From assembly GCF_002078875.1 (NCBI RefSeq), contig NC_034411.1, positions 124,001-188,000 of the forward strand: a DNA stretch of 64,000 nucleotides, in the 5' to 3' direction. This stretch comes from Numida meleagris. Its lineage: Eukaryota > Chordata > Aves > Galliformes > Numididae. Below are positions 1 through 52,812 of this stretch, piece by piece; position 1 is the stretch's first letter; the number at the start of each line of letters is the position of its first letter. Under the pieces are notes generated by a model. It made no database searches. It saw only the letters and a list, made by a program, of their open reading frames with translations, and was not told the DNA's origin. Both the position numbers and the translations under genes were made by a program.

Positions 1-257
1 TACTGGCAAACAACTTAATTAAACATTTTATGTAAGGACAAAGCACATTCCTAAGTGCATGTTAAATGATGCACGTAAAACCCCCCACATCTGCTAGAAC
101 ATACTCTGTTTCTTCCTGGTACAAAATACAGAAGAATACAGAATAAAAAACCAAACTTATATTTTTAGTATTTTCTTGCACATGTTCCCATGTAGGAAAC
201 AAACAAACAAATAAAACCACACATAAAAACACAAAACAACCACAGAACAACCTGCAA

Positions 258-540
258 GTGAAAAACAAGGAATGGGAGACCTATGTACATGGGCTCAAGT
301 TGCGCCAGGGGAGATTGAGGCTGGACGTTAGGAAATACTGCTTCTCTGACAGAGTGGTCAGGTGCTGCAATGGGCTGCCCAGGGAAGTGGTGGAGTCACT
401 GAGCCTGGAGGTTGTCAAGGAACATTTAGATGATGTACTGAGAGACATGGTTTAGTGAGAACTATTGGTGATAGGTGGATGGTTGGACAGGATGATCTTG
501 TAGGTCTTTTCCAACCTTGGTGATTCCATGATTCTATGAC
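258..540 (+). repeat. CR1 LINE, 5'-truncated 3' end
   Basis: The + strand reads as the C-terminal end of the CR1 ORF2 protein without a stop until the natural end: it includes [18 protein letters not shown] and [15 protein letters not shown] and ends in RDMV at about 455. The 3' UTR follows (GGATGATCTTGTAGGTCTTT, TTCCAACCTTGGTGATTCC) and ends in the ATTCTATGA-type tail typical of chicken CR1. Almost all of the roughly 4.5-kb element is missing at the 5' side, as usual for CR1. It lies upstream of the CFAP36 promoter and has no host gene role that I can see. Confidence 0.93.
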
Positions 541-2939
541 AAATAGGATGTGGAGCTTTAGCTCTGACTACAATGTTTGCCCAGTGAACAAAAATATACA
601 TGAGAAATAGTGCTTCGTAGACAGCTTTTTCATTGTTTTACATAAGTATGGATCCTTTTGGAAGCACAGTCTTGCTGTCATAAAGCGGACTACCAAGCCT
701 CTTCTCTCTGCATTGCAAATATTTTGCAGCTGGTTGGTCAAGAAGCAGGTCTTGATTGAGTTCCCAGACAAAAGAAACATGCCACTTTTTAATCCTCTGG
801 ATACTGACTTCAGGCTGCTTCTCTCTGGATGATAGGAGATGAAGTGCATACATGTAAGCACAGAATTTGAGTGAGCAAGCTAACAGTCACATGGCATAGC
901 CTTACAAACTAACACTTCAGAGCTGCCTCACTGTCATCATAAGCTCTGCCCATCTTCCCATGGCACATCCACGTGAATAAATGTTCTGCCCTTGAGTTTA
1001 CAGAAGCGTTCATGTTTCGCTGGAGTAAAAACAACAGCTTAAATATTTGTGAACCGCGCAAATATAGAAGAGTTAAGAAGTCACAATTTGAGCTTGAGTT
1101 TCTATATAGCAATGAAAAAAGTAACACCGGAGAACATCATAGCATTTTCTGCATTTTAAATGTATAAAATGCAATGCAAAGGACAGCAATAGATATGTCA
1201 AGATTCAATCAGAACTGCTAACCAAACTGATTTTCTCTTGGACTTACATGCTTTTTTCAAGGCCATTTTTTTTTTTTCCAGAGGAAAATATTTATTAATT
1301 ACAAGTAGTGCTACTGTATCTTTTTTTTTTGATGCAAGATAGGAGTTAGCTGAGCCACTGAATGTAGGCTTCAGTTATACCCATGAGATGCAATCTAGTA
1401 ACCTGTTCATGGATTGACAGACTATGCTCAGATTTGGACTATATTTTGACCGTAACAATTTAATATTTCTGTTCTAAGGATACAAAACAATTGTTGATAA
1501 GCTTAATTTTATACTTAGCACATTACAGTAAAAAATAACTTCAAGGAGCCATTAATAAAGTAATAGAAACTATGTATTTGCATATTTTTCCTCAGTATTT
1601 GTGGGAAAAATAAATAAAAACATAGCTATTGGCGCAAGAATTCTTCCATTAAAGAGACTGAAGAAAAGATGCTTTGGGTTTTCTGTGTTTCGCTGCATTA
1701 TGCATATGAGTGGAACCTACTGGAGGTGAAAAGAATTGGGTACTGACATAAAGAATTCAGCGGTATGCAGAGACTGGAAAGGCTTGTCACATTTACTTGT
1801 CAGTGTATATATAACGCAATGACCCGAGAGTATGTCAAAATGTCTTCCTAAGCAACGTGTACAGAGAGGACAGAAAATTAAGCAGTAATTGCTGTTTTGT
1901 GAAGCAGGCAGGAGAGCATTTCCTCCTCTACCTTTCATGCTATTAACAACAAAAAAATCCCAAAACACTAACTAAGTGCTCCCGAGATCTGAAAGCAGAA
2001 CATAATACGTGGCAGTTTCATATGAAGTGAGAGAATGATTTTGTTTGCAGCGGTCAGAATTCCCTCATACTCATTACTCTAGCAATTTTCATAAATGCTT
2101 TATATTTTATGCAACAAATTAGAAGTGAAAAATAAGATTATTACCCGTGCTGAAAAAATAAGCAGATTTTTCTCAGCGTCAGCTGTGTATTAGAAACATT
2201 TCTGTTGATATCAATAGAGGCAAGTATACTGCTAACAGAAGCAAGAAAATACATGTTTTTGGCACGCGATATAATACACCTAGGCGCCCTGACTTGCATT
2301 GCTGCGGGATGCACACAGCGTATTTGTTTGTGCCTTATGACATCTCTATTGCAATTTATCTCAGCATCAGTAGATTTCTGAGAAATTATAAGGCTCACAT
2401 TGGGCGCTCATTGCCTCTGCCTTGCAAAGTCGTCATCAGCAGGGACTCACCAGCGCCATGCGGGTGGTGAGAAGGGCTACCAGGAGTGGCATGGGGATGT
2501 GGTGTCACGTCCTCCATTACCTGACACTTCTGGAGCCCATGCCGTCAGCTGGAAGGCCTGCCTTCATCCTGGGATGCTAAGGGAGGAAATTACCGCGGTG
2601 AAGAGACTGAAGGTGCAATACGCTCCTCATACAGCCCCGTATTTTCTAGAGACGTTAGTGGCTCAGCATTGCAAGCTGTGGAAAGGGCTTTAGAAAAAGC
2701 ACAAAAGACTGTAGGAAAATGGCATTGTTTTGTGCTGGAGCTAACATAACTTGATCAAAGATAGGTGACTAGCGGCAGCTACTGAGCAAACTTAAATTGA
2801 CGCTACTCCTACACAGCAGACCGCGGTGCAAGAGGAGAGCATACTTTACAATCATGTAAGTCCACGCTAGCAATCAACTTATGTCAACCATCAAATCTGA
2901 AGTAGCTGTTCTGCAGGAGGCAAGGAGTACCTTGGTTTG

Positions 2940-20797
<17,858 letters not shown>

Positions 20798-21200
20798 TGG
20801 TGGGAACCTCGTTGCAGATCTCAAGAACATAGGCAGCTTTTAGAATAAATGATATAACCAATAACGGAACGGATTTATTTTCAAGTATCTTACACTTGTT
20901 TTTATAGAACTTTCAGACAAGTCATTCAGTGCTTTGTATAAAATATTTGAATTTATGCTGAAATAACACTGCAAACAGATTGTCCAGAATGCTGGAAACT
21001 CCCTGGAACGCACTCAACAGTGAAGCAGTTCAACAGCCTCAGCCACTCAAAAATACAACAGCAGCAAATATTTATCTGTGAAAATAACACCTTCAAATGT
21101 GAACAAATGGATTTGAATAACTTAAAACTTTTTTTCTAAAGATTATAGAACCCGGTTCTCTTCATTAGAATATCAGAAATAAATTACTGTTCTGGGCTGT
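20798..21200 (+). other. CFAP36: CFAP36 3' UTR with poly(A) signals
   Basis: The first AATAAA after the stop codon lies at 20844-20849, giving a very short 3' UTR if used. A second AATAAA is at 21178-21183. The end is inferred from these hexamers only. Confidence 0.5.
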
Positions 21201-21519
21201 AATGAAGTCTGAGTTCACGAGGAAGTGCTACTGGGACCACCTTGTATTTTAGGAAGCAGCTCATGCAGCTTGAAGTCAGGAGCGTGTTACACTGTTGTCC
21301 ACACCTTCCAGGCACTTTACTGGTACCTTAGATCCAGGTTTGCTATGAGTAAGTTAAGATACAAACCAAAAGCTTCCCTTGCCAGATAAGAACTGGGAGC
21401 ACCACGAGAGCAATTTAGTTCCAAAGTCTTTAAACAAACAAATCATTTACCAGTTTGGCCCTGGCAGACTTCAAATGAAGCACAGGAGAGGGTGTCATTA
21501 GCAGGAACAACCCAACCGC

Positions 21520-24121
21520 TTCAAGTTCCATGCAACTTTTTATTAAAATAGCATTTAGAACTGATACTGGTTGGCAGATGTTCTTTCCTTTTCCGAAAGG
21601 AGCGGTAGTGGAAGGGCCCCAGCAGAGGACGTGGCTGCCCCGGGCAGGACCCATGCAGCCCCCGATGGGGAAGCAGCTGTGGGCAGCCCCTGGGGGCTGA
21701 GATGCCCGCTGCTTTCTACGGGAAGCTGAAGAGAAAGGCGAGCAGCCCATCTTCATGCCCCTTCATGCAGTATTTCTAGTAGCTGTACAGATTCAGGACC
21801 TTCCCGTTTTTGCTGTTGGAAAAAGACTCGTGTCGGTCTGAAGTATTTTTTAAGCTCCTGCCGGTGCTTGAGGAGAGAGCTGCGTGGTGGGGAGCACCCA
21901 GTGAGCACGGAGCACGCTTCAGTCGGAGCCTGAGCGGAGCTGCCTTGGGTGGCTGTTCAGAGAGCAGCGGGACAGCCTGCGCCCACGGCCCACGTACCGG
22001 TTGTTCAGCCTCAGGGCAGTAAAGGCAACACTGCTGCTCGAGTAGCACTGGAGGTGGTTAACCATCTCTAGTGATGGAGAACAGGCTCAGGAGGAAAAAG
22101 AGGCGGTCGGCAGCCGGAGAGCAAGCGCAGGCCAGGCACGCTGCAGCTGGCAGCCAGCAATTCCTCAGCTCCTTTGCATCCAGAGCTGAGGGAGCGCGGC
22201 CACCCCAGCCCCAAACGTCAGCACCGGCCTGAGGATGCCCCCGTAGTACACAGTGACTCCTACAACTGCACGACAGCTGGTTCTTGAAGGAGATTAGAAA
22301 ACGACGGCATTTAAAACCCTGGGTTAGCTTACCGTGTCCAACAAACCAAACGGAAGCGGCAGTTCTGGAATTACAGGGTCACATTTTAATTCCTGAATTG
22401 TACAGTTCAGCATTAATATCACCACGTGTATACAAATGGTGTAAAACAAGTACAGTGGTATTTTTAATACAAAATAAACTTCTGTTTTATGGAAAAACTA
22501 TACTTCATATCTACACAGACAGCCCATCTTTTTCCAAACGATAGCTAAAATTAAAATTAACTACAAAATCTCCAAAACAGAGAAAACTGCTTCAGTTCAA
22601 ACTATTCCAGGAGAAATGGACCCATAACACGTTACGAGAGCGACCAACGTGGTGGACTGCAGCTGGTTCCGTATTGGCTTCCGTTTGAAACATTTCTGAC
22701 ATCACTTGTTGGGAAGTTTCCTCTCGCTTCTTCATGATCTCAGACCACACATGGGCAAACTAACATTAAAATATTTACAGTTCGCTTCCTGTTCTTGAAA
22801 TAAAAACCCGGACCCGTGGCCTCCGTCAGCTGGCCGGGCTTTGTTGCGGTTCAGTTCCCGACGTGGAATGTACTTTGATTTTCTACCTCTCGTTAAAAAA
22901 GCAGCTTTCATCTTGCACCCGGCGAGGTGCCGCTCGTCCGTCCCGCCCCAGAGCGCTCTTCTGCTCCTAGGGATTCCATCTTGGTCCGAAAAGATCCCGC
23001 TGTTAAACGCCGCCGACCTCATGGCTCCGAAAAACCCGTTAGTGTTTCTTAATGCCACCTCAGCTGTGCCGCTCCAACGGCCAACGGGGAAAATCACTTT
23101 GCTGCTCTGAGAAGCTGCGGCTCGTTAGAACCAAGCAGAAAATGATTCCAAGTCCCGCGTCCTCCACAGCGCGGAGCACACGGCTCCGTGCCCGCCCTGC
23201 ACCGCACCGCTGGGACGCGGCGGGCCCTGGAGATGGTTTGGAAGCAGTCAGTCCTTGGCTTCGTTATTACTGATAGCTAATTGGGGGGGGGGGGGGGGGG
23301 GGGGAACAACAACAACAACAACAACAAAAAAAAACGACCAACCAAGCAAAACCATCTATTCTGCATCCAGCTTCCGTTTTCTCCTCTTGGAAAATAGAAA
23401 TTAAAACTGATTTTTAATTGTTTTAAAAAAAAAAAAAAAAACTCAGCATGCACTAAAACTGCAGTGTCCCTCCCTCCAACCGTGAGAGATTTAATTTGTA
23501 ATAAATGGTCCCAAAATCTAGATTGTTCTTTTGCAAATACAGTTAGTTTTCCCTTAATTTTTTCTTTTTTTTTTTTTTTAAGCTTTTAAATTTTTTCTTA
23601 AAGAGGCATTGCTAAAAGAACACAACTGTGACAGCACCATTACAAAATTAAGATTACCGGGTTCAAAATTTAAGCTTGATTTTCTTGTCCTGGTTCTGTT
23701 CAACACCGGGGAAACCCTGCAATATTTTTATTTTTATTTTTTAGGAATCGTTCCCTTCCCTTCCCCCCCCCACGCCCTCCCCACACCTGAGACTTTCCTT
23801 GCTGAGAAGCCATCATCCAGGTTCTGCGAATACTAACCCACTTTTTTTTTTTTTTCATTTTTCTTTTTTTTTTTTTTCTTTTTTGACAGCCTGAATGGCA
23901 GACTCCTTACTCACTAGAAAGGCGTTCAGTTCCTTGGAAGCCTTGTGTTTACAGAACTAACCCTTTCTAGCTCATAGACCGAGTTTCTTTTGCTACTCCT
24001 TGCGTTATCTCGTATACTCGTGGGAGAAAGCTTTCTCAATCAGATCCTTTTTAGCTCTTAAAACAGTTGCAGCATTTGAAACCCCGTAGTAAAAGTTTTT
24101 ATTCCGAAGTTTTGGTTTCCT
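21520..24121 (-). other. PPP4R3B: Probable PPP4R3B 3' UTR and convergent gene boundary
   Basis: Minus-strand AATAAA hexamers occur just after the stop codon (24098-24103), in the T-rich block near 23,725-23,740, and near 21,537-21,542. The transcript end could therefore be proximal or up to about 2.6 kb away. No coding exon fits here. The region carries homopolymer runs and the poly-G/AAC tract at 23,283-23,325. If the distal site is used, the two convergent genes end within a few hundred bases of each other. Confidence 0.4.
23283..23325 (+). repeat. Poly-G (22) followed by (AAC)n
   Basis: Twenty-two consecutive G bases at 23283-23304 are followed directly by AAC repeats to about 23,325 and then a short A run. 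It lies in the presumed PPP4R3B 3' UTR, so the transcript would carry GTT repeats followed by a C22 tract. The G strand could form a G-quadruplex. The exact G count is prone to sequencing error. Confidence 0.9.
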
Positions 24122-47064
<22,943 letters not shown>

Positions 47065-47291
47065 GGTGCAGCCCCGGCCTCGGGCCTGCGCGCCGGCCCC
47101 GGGCCCGCTCCGCCTCCGGGGGGCGATGGAGCGAGAGCGGGGTTGGAAGCAGGGCCGCGGCCGCTCAGGGGCAGCGCGGGGCCTTTAACGCGCCGCTTTT
47201 CATGGCTCCCCCGCCGGCGAGAGGGCGACGCCGCGCCCCGGCTCGGGCCTCCCTGGCGCCGCTCCGCCGCCTCAGCAGCTACCGCAGCGCC

Positions 47292-47303
47292 GCCGCCATC
47301 TTG
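47292..47303 (-). promoter_or_regulatory. YY1-type motif
   Basis: CAAGATGGCGGC on the minus strand, in the gene's own orientation, about 230 bp upstream of the PPP4R3B ATG. This extended YY1 motif usually sits just downstream of the start site of CpG-island housekeeping genes, which helps place the PPP4R3B start. Confidence 0.65.
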
Positions 47304-47418
47304 TAACCCGACTCTCGCCGCCTTTCTCTTCCTCCCAGCCCGGCCACGGGCTCCCCTCGCAGGGGCTACGGCGGCCGGCAGCTGCCTGAGCGCCGCAGCC
47401 GGGACGGCGGCAGCAGGA

Positions 47419-47455
47419 GGGGCGGGGCTGTGGCGGGGCGGGGCTGTGGCGGGGC
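47419..47455. promoter_or_regulatory. Tandem GC boxes (Sp1/KLF type)
   Basis: A block of closely spaced GGGCGGGGC and TGGCGGGGC motifs, about 16 bp apart, upstream of PPP4R3B. The spacing comes from an internal tandem duplication of GGGCGGGGCTGTGGC. Confidence 0.65.
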
Positions 47456-47564
47456 CTGCCCTGCTCCTCGCGGCTCTCGGTCCCCTCAGGTTCGGAGCCC
47501 GGCGGTGCTCGCCCCATCAAAGTGAGAAGATTTTATGTCTTTGTAACACAGATAATACACGTCG

Positions 47565-47625
47565 TGTTGCGGGTTAACCCGGCAGCAGCTCAGCACCACG
47601 CGGCCGTTCGCTCACTTCCAACGGG
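47565..47625 (-). mobile_element. Fragment of the same LTR family, upstream of the PPP4R3B promoter
   Basis: It starts with TG at 47565 and shares about 50 bp with the start of the element at 42,513, including TTAACCCGGCAGCAGCTCAG and GGCCGTTCGCTCAC. Similarity beyond 47,625 is uncertain: a GAAAATCAGCT segment near 47,900 may be the other end of a strongly diverged copy. It is about 500 bp upstream of the PPP4R3B start codon. Confidence 0.6.
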
Positions 47626-50600
47626 GTAGGCTTTAGGAATGTACTTCCCGAGAGCTGGTACCTGCACAAAGTCCGTCACCAAGTTCTGAAAGCAAAGACT
47701 GATGTTTCCCTCACCAAATAGCAACAGGATTATTCCACAGCACCTCCTTTGGCCGCTCATCCTCTGTCACAGCAGAGCAGCACCACAAGCCAACGCTACG
47801 ATGTGTGTTTTGTTGCACTCCTGTCCTCACCAGCATGGACCAGTTTCACACAAACAGCTCACCAAACATTGTGAAGCCTGTAAAACCCAGTTTTCTTATG
47901 AAAATCAGCTACATGTTTTCTCCGTCCTAACCAAATAAGTGAAATTTAAGGTTTACTTCAGCACACAGCTGGGGATGAGATGGGAGGAGGCCACCCTTGG
48001 GGTGCAGCATGCTTCAGATGAAAGGACAGTGCAGTGAGTTGTGCCAGGCACCAGGGACTTCGAAGTTCAGAAGCGTCTCAGGAGAGCCCCTTGCAAGCTC
48101 TGAAGTTAAGGAGAGGGCACAGCGAGCCCTCCTCAGGCTAGGGCTTGTCTCTATGCCAGACAAAGCAAAGATATTCCAGCCTAATGCTGAAAGCAGTACA
48201 CCAACACAGCTCTCTCTTAAAAGGCCGGCATTTCTGTGGTTTAATTTCAGTCTTGTCATGAATGAAGAGAAAGAAGCTGCTTACTGCAGAATAATACCTC
48301 TTCTGTACATTAGAAACACCTCCTTCAGACAGACAACATTGAGAATGTTTACATCTCTGTAGGATTTAAGTCTCAGGTTTTGCTCTGATGTTGTTTAAAA
48401 CAAGATTAAGAGTTACCACCATTCAGCCACAATATCTAACAGCCAATGATCATTTTTTGATGCAGCTTCCCATCAGCCAAGAAGTCCAGCTTCCCTTATC
48501 AGGAGGAATGCTTCTGAGCACAGACTGGCCTGCTTATGTAGCATTTGCAAAACTACCTACCTCCATGAAAGGACAAAAGAAGAACCCTGACAGGGTTCTG
48601 GGGAAGTAGGTCCAACCACAGTCAAGCCTATATTTTTGTCCTGAACAGTGGCCACTGAAAACAAAATCATGACCATCTTTTGCAACAGACAAAAGAGATA
48701 TGCCTCTGAGAACAATCTTATATGCTATCTTGAACGTTCTTTCTGTGCACATCTTATAATTATGGATAAGCAGGTTGGTAACTGTATAGAAAAGCCTGTG
48801 TTATCTCAGTAGTTTCACTAGTCGTGTTTTGAAGAACACATCAAGCAGCTGGGTTCCCAGCTACAACTTGGTGGATATTTCTACATTATATGGCCTGATC
48901 TCCTCAAAGTTTTACAGATCAGGATTATTTCTGCTCCAGTGAGAGCCCAGTAGAAAGAAACACACAAAAATTAGCTCAAAACTCCATGGTCACAGCATGC
49001 AGGACACCTGCTCCTCCTACCTCTGCAAGACCTCTACATGCACTTGTCCTTCAACAAACGTTGAAAATGAAGGATGGCCTCTCCTTCTAAACTTTAAAAA
49101 CAGCACTCATCTAGATACACAGTAGAGCGAGAAACTACACCAGAAAGTTCTGGAGCAATTCTCATCTATCATTGTGAGCAACTACAAAAGGAGTAGGAAA
49201 TATACAAGCCAGAATCAGCACAACAGAATATTTCTCTAATGAAGTTGCAAGTGGTTATGTTGCAAAATAAATGTGACCTTTTCAGGCAAAAAGACAACTT
49301 CTGTGGAAAAAAGTCCATTTCAGAACACATGCAGACTATAATCTGATACTCGGGAATTCTGTCCTTCGGCTGGAAAGCACCCAGCAGCCTGGGGAGGTTT
49401 GGATGGGGTGTTAGCAACTGCAACATAGTCTTATCTAAACCACTAAAAATCAAATCCATTCAGGGGATTTCGTCTGAAGAAATGATACAATGTTTGTCTC
49501 AATTGCTCTTATGAGTTTGATTTAAAACCAGGGGAAGCACAAAACCAGGAAAATGATGCACATGCAATTCTATGTGTCATGAAATTCAGAGGAAGTGAAA
49601 CAGTAATTTTTCATTGAGTAGTTGCACCCGTCAGTAGCTTACCTTCTTGCAAGCACTGAGCAACAAGCTCCAGCTGTTAGATAAAGTTCTCAAATCTTTA
49701 TAAAAATGCTAAGTTTTGTTCGGGTAGGCTGCAGACACGGCAAGTCATCACGTGTGACAACATGGAGCAGGTCTAACTTCTTCACTGTTTGCAGAAGCAG
49801 GAAAAACTGCTCATTCCTAAATCATCTAAAATGTTTAAGAGTGAAATTAGATTGCATCGTTCCCTCTGGCACATAGCCCCAGAAGTACATTTAAGACAGT
49901 GCTGATCCTGTAGTACTTTATTTTTACTGTAGTACTTACAGTATTTATTGAAGGCAATTAAAAACGCTCCAGCTCCTAAAGCTTTGTGCCTATGTGAAAG
50001 TTTCGGCCTTGTCAAACATCTCTCTAACCCTCTTGACCTGGGACAAAGATACAGCACCAGCTTCCATGTGACGCAAAGTTCTCAGAAACGGTTATTCTTT
50101 AAATAGGATGGAAAACAACACATTTTTGTTTACGTGCAGAAACAAGAACAAAGTAATTTACAGAGAGATGATGTAGGACCTTAGTTTCTATAAATATCAC
50201 CTCTGGTTTCCTACAGCGGTAGTGCATTGTTTTTAATTGACAGCTCTTCAGAGCAAAGACCAGTTCTGTTTGTTTGATGGCAGCACAAGGATTCTCTAGA
50301 CTTCGATATCTTAACACAATGCTAAGACATCTTATTTCTCTGAAAGTTTTCAGCAGTTAAACAGTGCAGCTAAGTACCATACTTTCACTCAAGTTGCATA
50401 GTTTTTGCCCACCTTCACTTTTCATAGTGATTCTTCTCAGTGGCCCCATTTGAGATGACGGATCATCAAAAAAGCTGATTATCGACAGCAGTAGGGACAA
50501 AAATCACTATTTCAAACATGAAGAAATAGCCACCTGCTCTCTGATCACAGCTGATAACACAAGGGGAAGAGCCAAGCACCTCCGGCCACAGTCTGACCTG

Positions 50601-51350
50601 CTGCTGCAGATAGCTCCCAGATGAATGCAGCCAACCTGCCATCCCTCCAGGAGGGTTCTCACTTTTGCACACTTACTCAGTTCCTGGCTCCAACTGAGCT
50701 CCTCTCCTCAAAGAAGAGCAGCTGGTCTCTGCTCCTCCGTGACACTTTCCAAGCAAATTTCCTTCCACCCCTTCCCACAGGGCCTATAACTTGTATCAAG
50801 TACAGAAAGTCAGGTTGACTGTACAGGTTTCACCCGTGGGAACATACACATCTTCCTGCCCCTCCACTGAACAAACAAAATCCCCAGCACACCCATAGTT
50901 TAGTTACTGAGACCACCACAGGGACATAGCAAACCACCAGTACTGCTCTTACTGTGGGTGAGAAAGCACATTTACAGGGAACATTGGAATTCTTTGGTTT
51001 CTTGTTTTCAGATTCAAATGCAAGCATCTTATTGGCAATGTACTAGCTAAAAAACTCCTAAGTATTTTGTGTGGTATTTTAGTATCTAGAGTATCTACCT
51101 GTCCCACTACAAAAAGGAACTTTACAGAAAGTTTGCTATAATAAAGAGAAGCTGCACCTTGAAAAAGCACACTATTTCATTAACACTATCAAGAAGATTA
51201 TCTTAACAACAAGATTAGCTTGACAACAGTCAAGCTGGCTAGCTCATGGTAAGCTAAGGCATTAGAATTCTTACTAAGAAATATAATTATACAGTCCTTA
51301 CAGATGAGCAAGACGACTTAATGAAAGACAGACGACTTCAAAAAAACTTG
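47626..51350. other. Intergenic DNA between PPP4R3B and PNPT1
   Basis: PNPT1 ends and PPP4R3B begins on the same strand with about 4 kb between them. Besides the LTR fragment at the edge I recognised no gene, RNA gene or named repeat. The short open frames have no splice or family support. Confidence 0.6.
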
Positions 51351-52812
51351 GCGAGTCATTTCTTTTTCTTTAATATTTTATGTTAGAGTAAAAAAGGCAA
51401 AATGATTTTTTTAAATACAGTAAATTCACATTTCTCTTCCCCCCTGTGTTTTTTTTTTTTCCTTCCTTCAAAAGGTCCAGAGCCCACTTGTCCTTAGAAA
51501 CTTGATTTTCCTATGAGGAACATCTACAAATTTGAGTACATTAGAGGGGATCTCTCTTGGATTTTTAAGGTCTGTATTTCACAGTAGAAAAACATGTAGT
51601 TCTAGGGAGACCCTGGGAGATATTTCGAAATTCAAAAGATCAGTAAGCCACATAATAGAACATAATCATATATTGGAATTCTGACACTCTTAATGAGGAC
51701 GTTCTGGAAGGAGGATTCATCACATCAATTGTTTAAGATTCAAATAACTATTTTGGAGTAATGTCTTCATTATATGTTTTAAAACTCAGTATTAATGAAC
51801 CCAGATAACAAGCAATGATGTTTCACATAGGTTCTTCATCCCCCTTCTCCTCAGTCATTTTAGCAGGTCTGAACACTATGGCAGTCATTGATGTATTTAC
51901 CCAAAATAGTATCAGTCATGATAAAGGTGATAGTTTTTCAGTTTACACGTTTTGCTCAACATATCAATCTTGTACTCTGAAAAGCCAGTAGAACTTGGAC
52001 TGGTCAAGTATACCTCAACCACTAGCATACCTCATTGACCAAACGTACAAGATAACTCCTTCTCCCAGGAAGTACTTTCCCAGCACTTCTCATCTTGGCA
52101 TTTTTATCTTGAGATGACAGTGAGAAGAAAATCTTGAGAACTGAAGCAATTGAGGAAAAAAAAAAGGCAACCTGCTCTTCAATCTATACAACTCCACGTT
52201 CCTAGATTCTCACCCCATGGTACACAAGGTAAGACCATTGCTTGTTTCTGTTTTTCTTTTGAACAGCGTTTTAATCAGTTTGAAGACTTTGAAGTTCCAC
52301 ATCACCTTTAAGCATGAACAGCATCTGTTTTAAAAATATGGTTCACACCCATCCATATACAGATTCTTGCGAAGACATCTGCAGACTCAAGCGAAGATGG
52401 CTCATACTTTCAGGAAGAAGGCCTGGTAGATAATGGAAGAGACAGAAAATACTCTGTAACCTAATATCAGGGCACCAAATTCAGAAATACTTCTGGTGGC
52501 AGGTTAGAGAAGATTGAATACTCAAATAGATGTTTAAAAGGTAAGCTGGTTTTGGAGAAAGTACACTGCCTAGGATGCCTGAAACTGTCAAGGCATTTGA
52601 ACCCATTGTACAACATCAAGCCCCTTTACAACTATATCATATGAAAGGACAATTGCTAACTTATGAAAAGTTGTAACATAGCTGGCAAGCAGTATTCCCA
52701 CAAGGCTGAAGATTAACTGTACAGTATAAGAAAGACAGATGGAATTCTATGCAGTGCTGGTAAGGAAGGTACAGTACAGAGCTGTCTCCCACATTTCTGG
52801 TTGCCTTACCTG
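51350..52812 (-). other. PNPT1: Probable PNPT1 3' UTR
   Basis: It follows the PNPT1 stop codon. Candidate poly(A) hexamers on the minus strand are ATTAAA near 52,270 and ATTAAA at 51369-51374, the latter beside T-rich and A-rich stretches. Eight bases after the stop a consensus donor (CAG, then GTAAGG) occurs, which might allow an optional 3' UTR intron. The extent is inferred. Confidence 0.4.
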
